Source: Gemmatimonadota bacterium (GTDB lineage Bacteria > Gemmatimonadota > Gemmatimonadetes > Palauibacterales > Palauibacteraceae). Taken from it: a stretch of 42,098 nucleotides of DNA. The stretch lies in assembly GCA_029861425.1 (NCBI GenBank), contig JAOTZH010000009.1, forward strand, positions 1 through 42,098. Direction: 5' to 3'. Both the position numbers and the translations under genes were made by a program. Shown here piece after piece: positions 40,550-42,098 of the stretch; position 1 is the stretch's first letter, and each line of letters begins with the position of its first letter. The notes under the pieces are model-generated. The model was given only the letters and a program-made list of their open reading frames with translations, was not told the origin of the DNA and ran no database searches.

Positions 40550-42098
40550 TGGGAGAATCGAATCGCGCGCTTCGACTCACCGTGAAGGTGGGCGGGCTGG
40601 GCTGTATCATCGCCGCCGTCTGGGCGGCAGTCGGCGGGTCCGGTCTCGGCACCCGACAGATCGCGCTGGGGCTCGTCGGTTATGCCCTTCTGGTCGGTGG
40701 CGACTGGCTGAGCTCGGACGACGAGACGAGAACGGGCGATGCCGTCCAGCACCTGGCGATCGCGGCGCTGCTCGGCCTCCTCATGGTCGTGATCCGCGAC
40801 TGGCGCATCGAAGGAGTGGCGTTCGCCGACCGTCTGGCGCCCATCATCTTCTTCGGGTTCCTCGTCCACCACTCGCTCCGACTGAGCTGGCGTCCGACTG
40901 TCTTCTTGCTGCTGTCCGTGACCGCGATCACATCGATCTTCGGTCTTGCGAACGGCGGGTGGATGATCGCGATCGGGTTGGGGCTGGTGGGCCTGTGCCA
41001 CCTCCCGATCCCGTGGTGGCCTCGCATGGGCCTGGTCGCGGCAGCCGGGACGACGCTCGCGGTGATGCGCGGTGGCGGGCTGGAAGCGCCATGGCCCTCG
41101 GCGATTTGGCCCATTCTGGCGTCGCTCTTCATGTTTCGGCTGGTCGTCTATCTGTACGACCTAAGACACGACAACGTGCCGGACTCGTGGCCTCACCGAC
41201 TGTCGTATTTCTTCCTGCTCCCCAACCCGGCGTTCCCGCTCTTCCCGGTCGTCGACGCGCAGACGTACTTCCGGCAGTACTACCGCGAGGACGCGACCAA
41301 GCTCTACATGCGCGGCGTGACGTGGATGACCCGCGGCATCCTGCATCTGCTCCTCTACCGCGTGATCTATCAGGAACTGTCGATGTCCGCGGTGGACGTG
41401 CAGACGGGCGGCCAGCTGGCGCTCTACCTCGTGACGAACTTCGGGCTCTATCTGCGCATCTCCGGGCAGTTTCACCTCGCCATTGGCGTGCTCCACCTCT
41501 TCGGGCATGGCCTGCCGTTGACCAACAACTGGTACTGGCTCTCGTCGAGCTTCGCGGACCTGTGGAGACGGATAAACATCTACTGGAAGGAGTTCATGCA
41601 GAAGGTGGTCTTCTTCCCCGTCTTCATGAAGATCCGGACGTGGCCGCTGGGAGAGACGGCAGCCGTCGTCGCTGCTTCGCTGGTCGTGTTCGTCACGACG
41701 TGGTTTTTGCACTCCTACCAGTGGTTCTGGATTCTCGGAACGTGGCTGATCTCCGGGCCCGACATCCTGTTCTGGTCCATCCTTGCCGTGCTGATGACAG
41801 CCAACACCCTCTGGGAGCGCCGTGCGGGCGCGCGCAAGCGTCTGCCGGGCGGACTCACGGTCCGGGATCGCGTCTGGCTGGCGCTCCGCACAGTCGGTGT
41901 GTTCAGCGTCATGAGTGTCCTGTGGTCGCTCTGGAACAGTCCGTCGATCGGCCAGTTCTTCCAGTTGTTCGGCGTGGTCGAGTGGGGCCGTGTCGAGGTC
42001 TGGTTGTGGCTGGTGGCCTACGTGGGCGTGGCCGGCCTTGTCTTCACGATCGCTCGGACCGCCTCCGACTCGGGTCTCACGCTGGGCTCTCCGAAAAC
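40549..42098 (+). CDS. MBOAT-family acyltransferase with extended N-terminus (3' end cut by window edge)
   Basis: More than 516 residues, open to the right edge with no stop. The N-terminal ~190 residues are membrane helices not usual in short MBOATs. The core shows RLVVYLYDLRHDN, FLLPNPAFPLFPVVDAQTYF, TNNWYWLSSSFADLWRRINIYW and TTWFLHSYQWFWILG, where His388 is the expected MBOAT histidine. Such enzymes (DltB, AlgI, PatA types) move acyl groups from an inner donor to an outer acceptor, or to a lipid. DltB takes D-alanine from the carrier DltC; here the carrier operon is coupled to this gene by a TGATG overlap, so it probably takes the pyrrolyl group from the carrier protein. The acceptor is unknown. 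Confidence 0.88.
   Translation, partial: MGESNRALRLTVKVGGLGCIIAAVWAAVGGSGLGTRQIALGLVGYALLVGGDWLSSDDETRTGDAVQHLAIAALLGLLMVVIRDWRIEGVAFADRLAPIIFFGFLVHHSLRLSWRPTVFLLLSVTAITSIFGLANGGWMIAIGLGLVGLCHLPIPWWPRMGLVAAAGTTLAVMRGGGLEAPWPSAIWPILASLFMFRLVVYLYDLRHDNVPDSWPHRLSYFFLLPNPAFPLFPVVDAQTYFRQYYREDATKLYMRGVTWMTRGILHLLLYRVIYQELSMSAVDVQTGGQLALYLVTNFGLYLRISGQFHLAIGVLHLFGHGLPLTNNWYWLSSSFADLWRRINIYWKEFMQKVVFFPVFMKIRTWPLGETAAVVAASLVVFVTTWFLHSYQWFWILGTWLISGPDILFWSILAVLMTANTLWERRAGARKRLPGGLTVRDRVWLALRTVGVFSVMSVLWSLWNSPSIGQFFQLFGVVEWGRVEVWLWLVAYVGVAGLVFTIARTASDSGLTLGSPK

Noticed and set aside
36190-42098. Ordinary dlt operon for D-alanylation
   Set aside because: The halogenase and the prolyl-type dehydrogenase have no place in D-alanylation, and the adenylation pocket looks proline-like. 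Only the general logic is shared.
1-42098. tRNA, rRNA, insertion sequences, integrases or prophage
   Set aside because: No tRNA-like cloverleaf, rRNA stretch, transposase motif or flanking terminal repeats were recognised when reading the window.

Overview
This window is GC-rich bacterial chromosome with compact genes, ATGA/TGATG stop-start overlaps, many lipobox signal peptides, an outer-membrane beta-barrel protein and a Tat-type signal. It therefore comes from a diderm. The gene mix (BTAD/AAA/TPR giant regulator, DUF4412 protein, exported amidohydrolase, M28 peptidase, DUF4399 domain, many secreted serine hydrolases) suggests Gemmatimonadota or a similar phylum. That placement is inference, because no rRNA or other strong marker is present.

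Layout. 1-2.5 kb: 3'-truncated rtcB (RNA ligase), a DUF4412 exported protein and a small lipoprotein, all on the minus strand. 2.7-6.2 kb: a BTAD-AAA-TPR regulator. 6.2-10.8 kb (minus): lipoprotein, M28 lipoprotein peptidase, TetR regulator and Lnt-like membrane nitrilase; the first two and the last two are stop-start coupled pairs. 10.9-14.6 kb: a second TetR with a four-half-site operator, an exported amidohydrolase and a lipoprotein esterase. 15.0-15.7 kb: a type IV pilin-like protein fused to DUF4399. 16.2-20.6 kb: a large secreted subtilase with three exact-length 1,038-bp LamG-FN3 repeats between propeptide and protease.

20.6-28.9 kb (minus) is a tightly packed five-gene operon: a triple-receiver protein with substituted phospho-acceptor sites, a membrane-anchored HEAT protein, a processive family 2 glycosyltransferase, a TPR/glycoside-hydrolase-like protein and a TPR/beta-barrel outer membrane protein. 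It looks like a synthase-dependent exopolysaccharide system. 29.2-35.9 kb holds a Tat-lipoprotein alanine-racemase homologue with the catalytic Tyr replaced by Arg, a membrane protein, a double-cupin lipoprotein, a beta-lactamase-fold hydrolase, a CBS protein with an M50/CBS protease, and an emfourin-like lipoprotein.

36.2 kb to the right edge is the most striking region. It is one plus-strand operon: carrier protein, stand-alone adenylation enzyme, flavin-dependent halogenase, prolyl-carrier-type dehydrogenase, and a membrane-bound O-acyltransferase that runs off the edge. The first four match the known route from proline to (halo)pyrrole-2-carboxyl-S-carrier protein. Carrier + adenylation + MBOAT also resembles the Dlt D-alanylation logic. 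Together they suggest a machine that makes a halogenated pyrrole acyl group and transfers it, through a membrane acyltransferase, to a lipid or surface polymer. This is inferred from motifs and gene order only.
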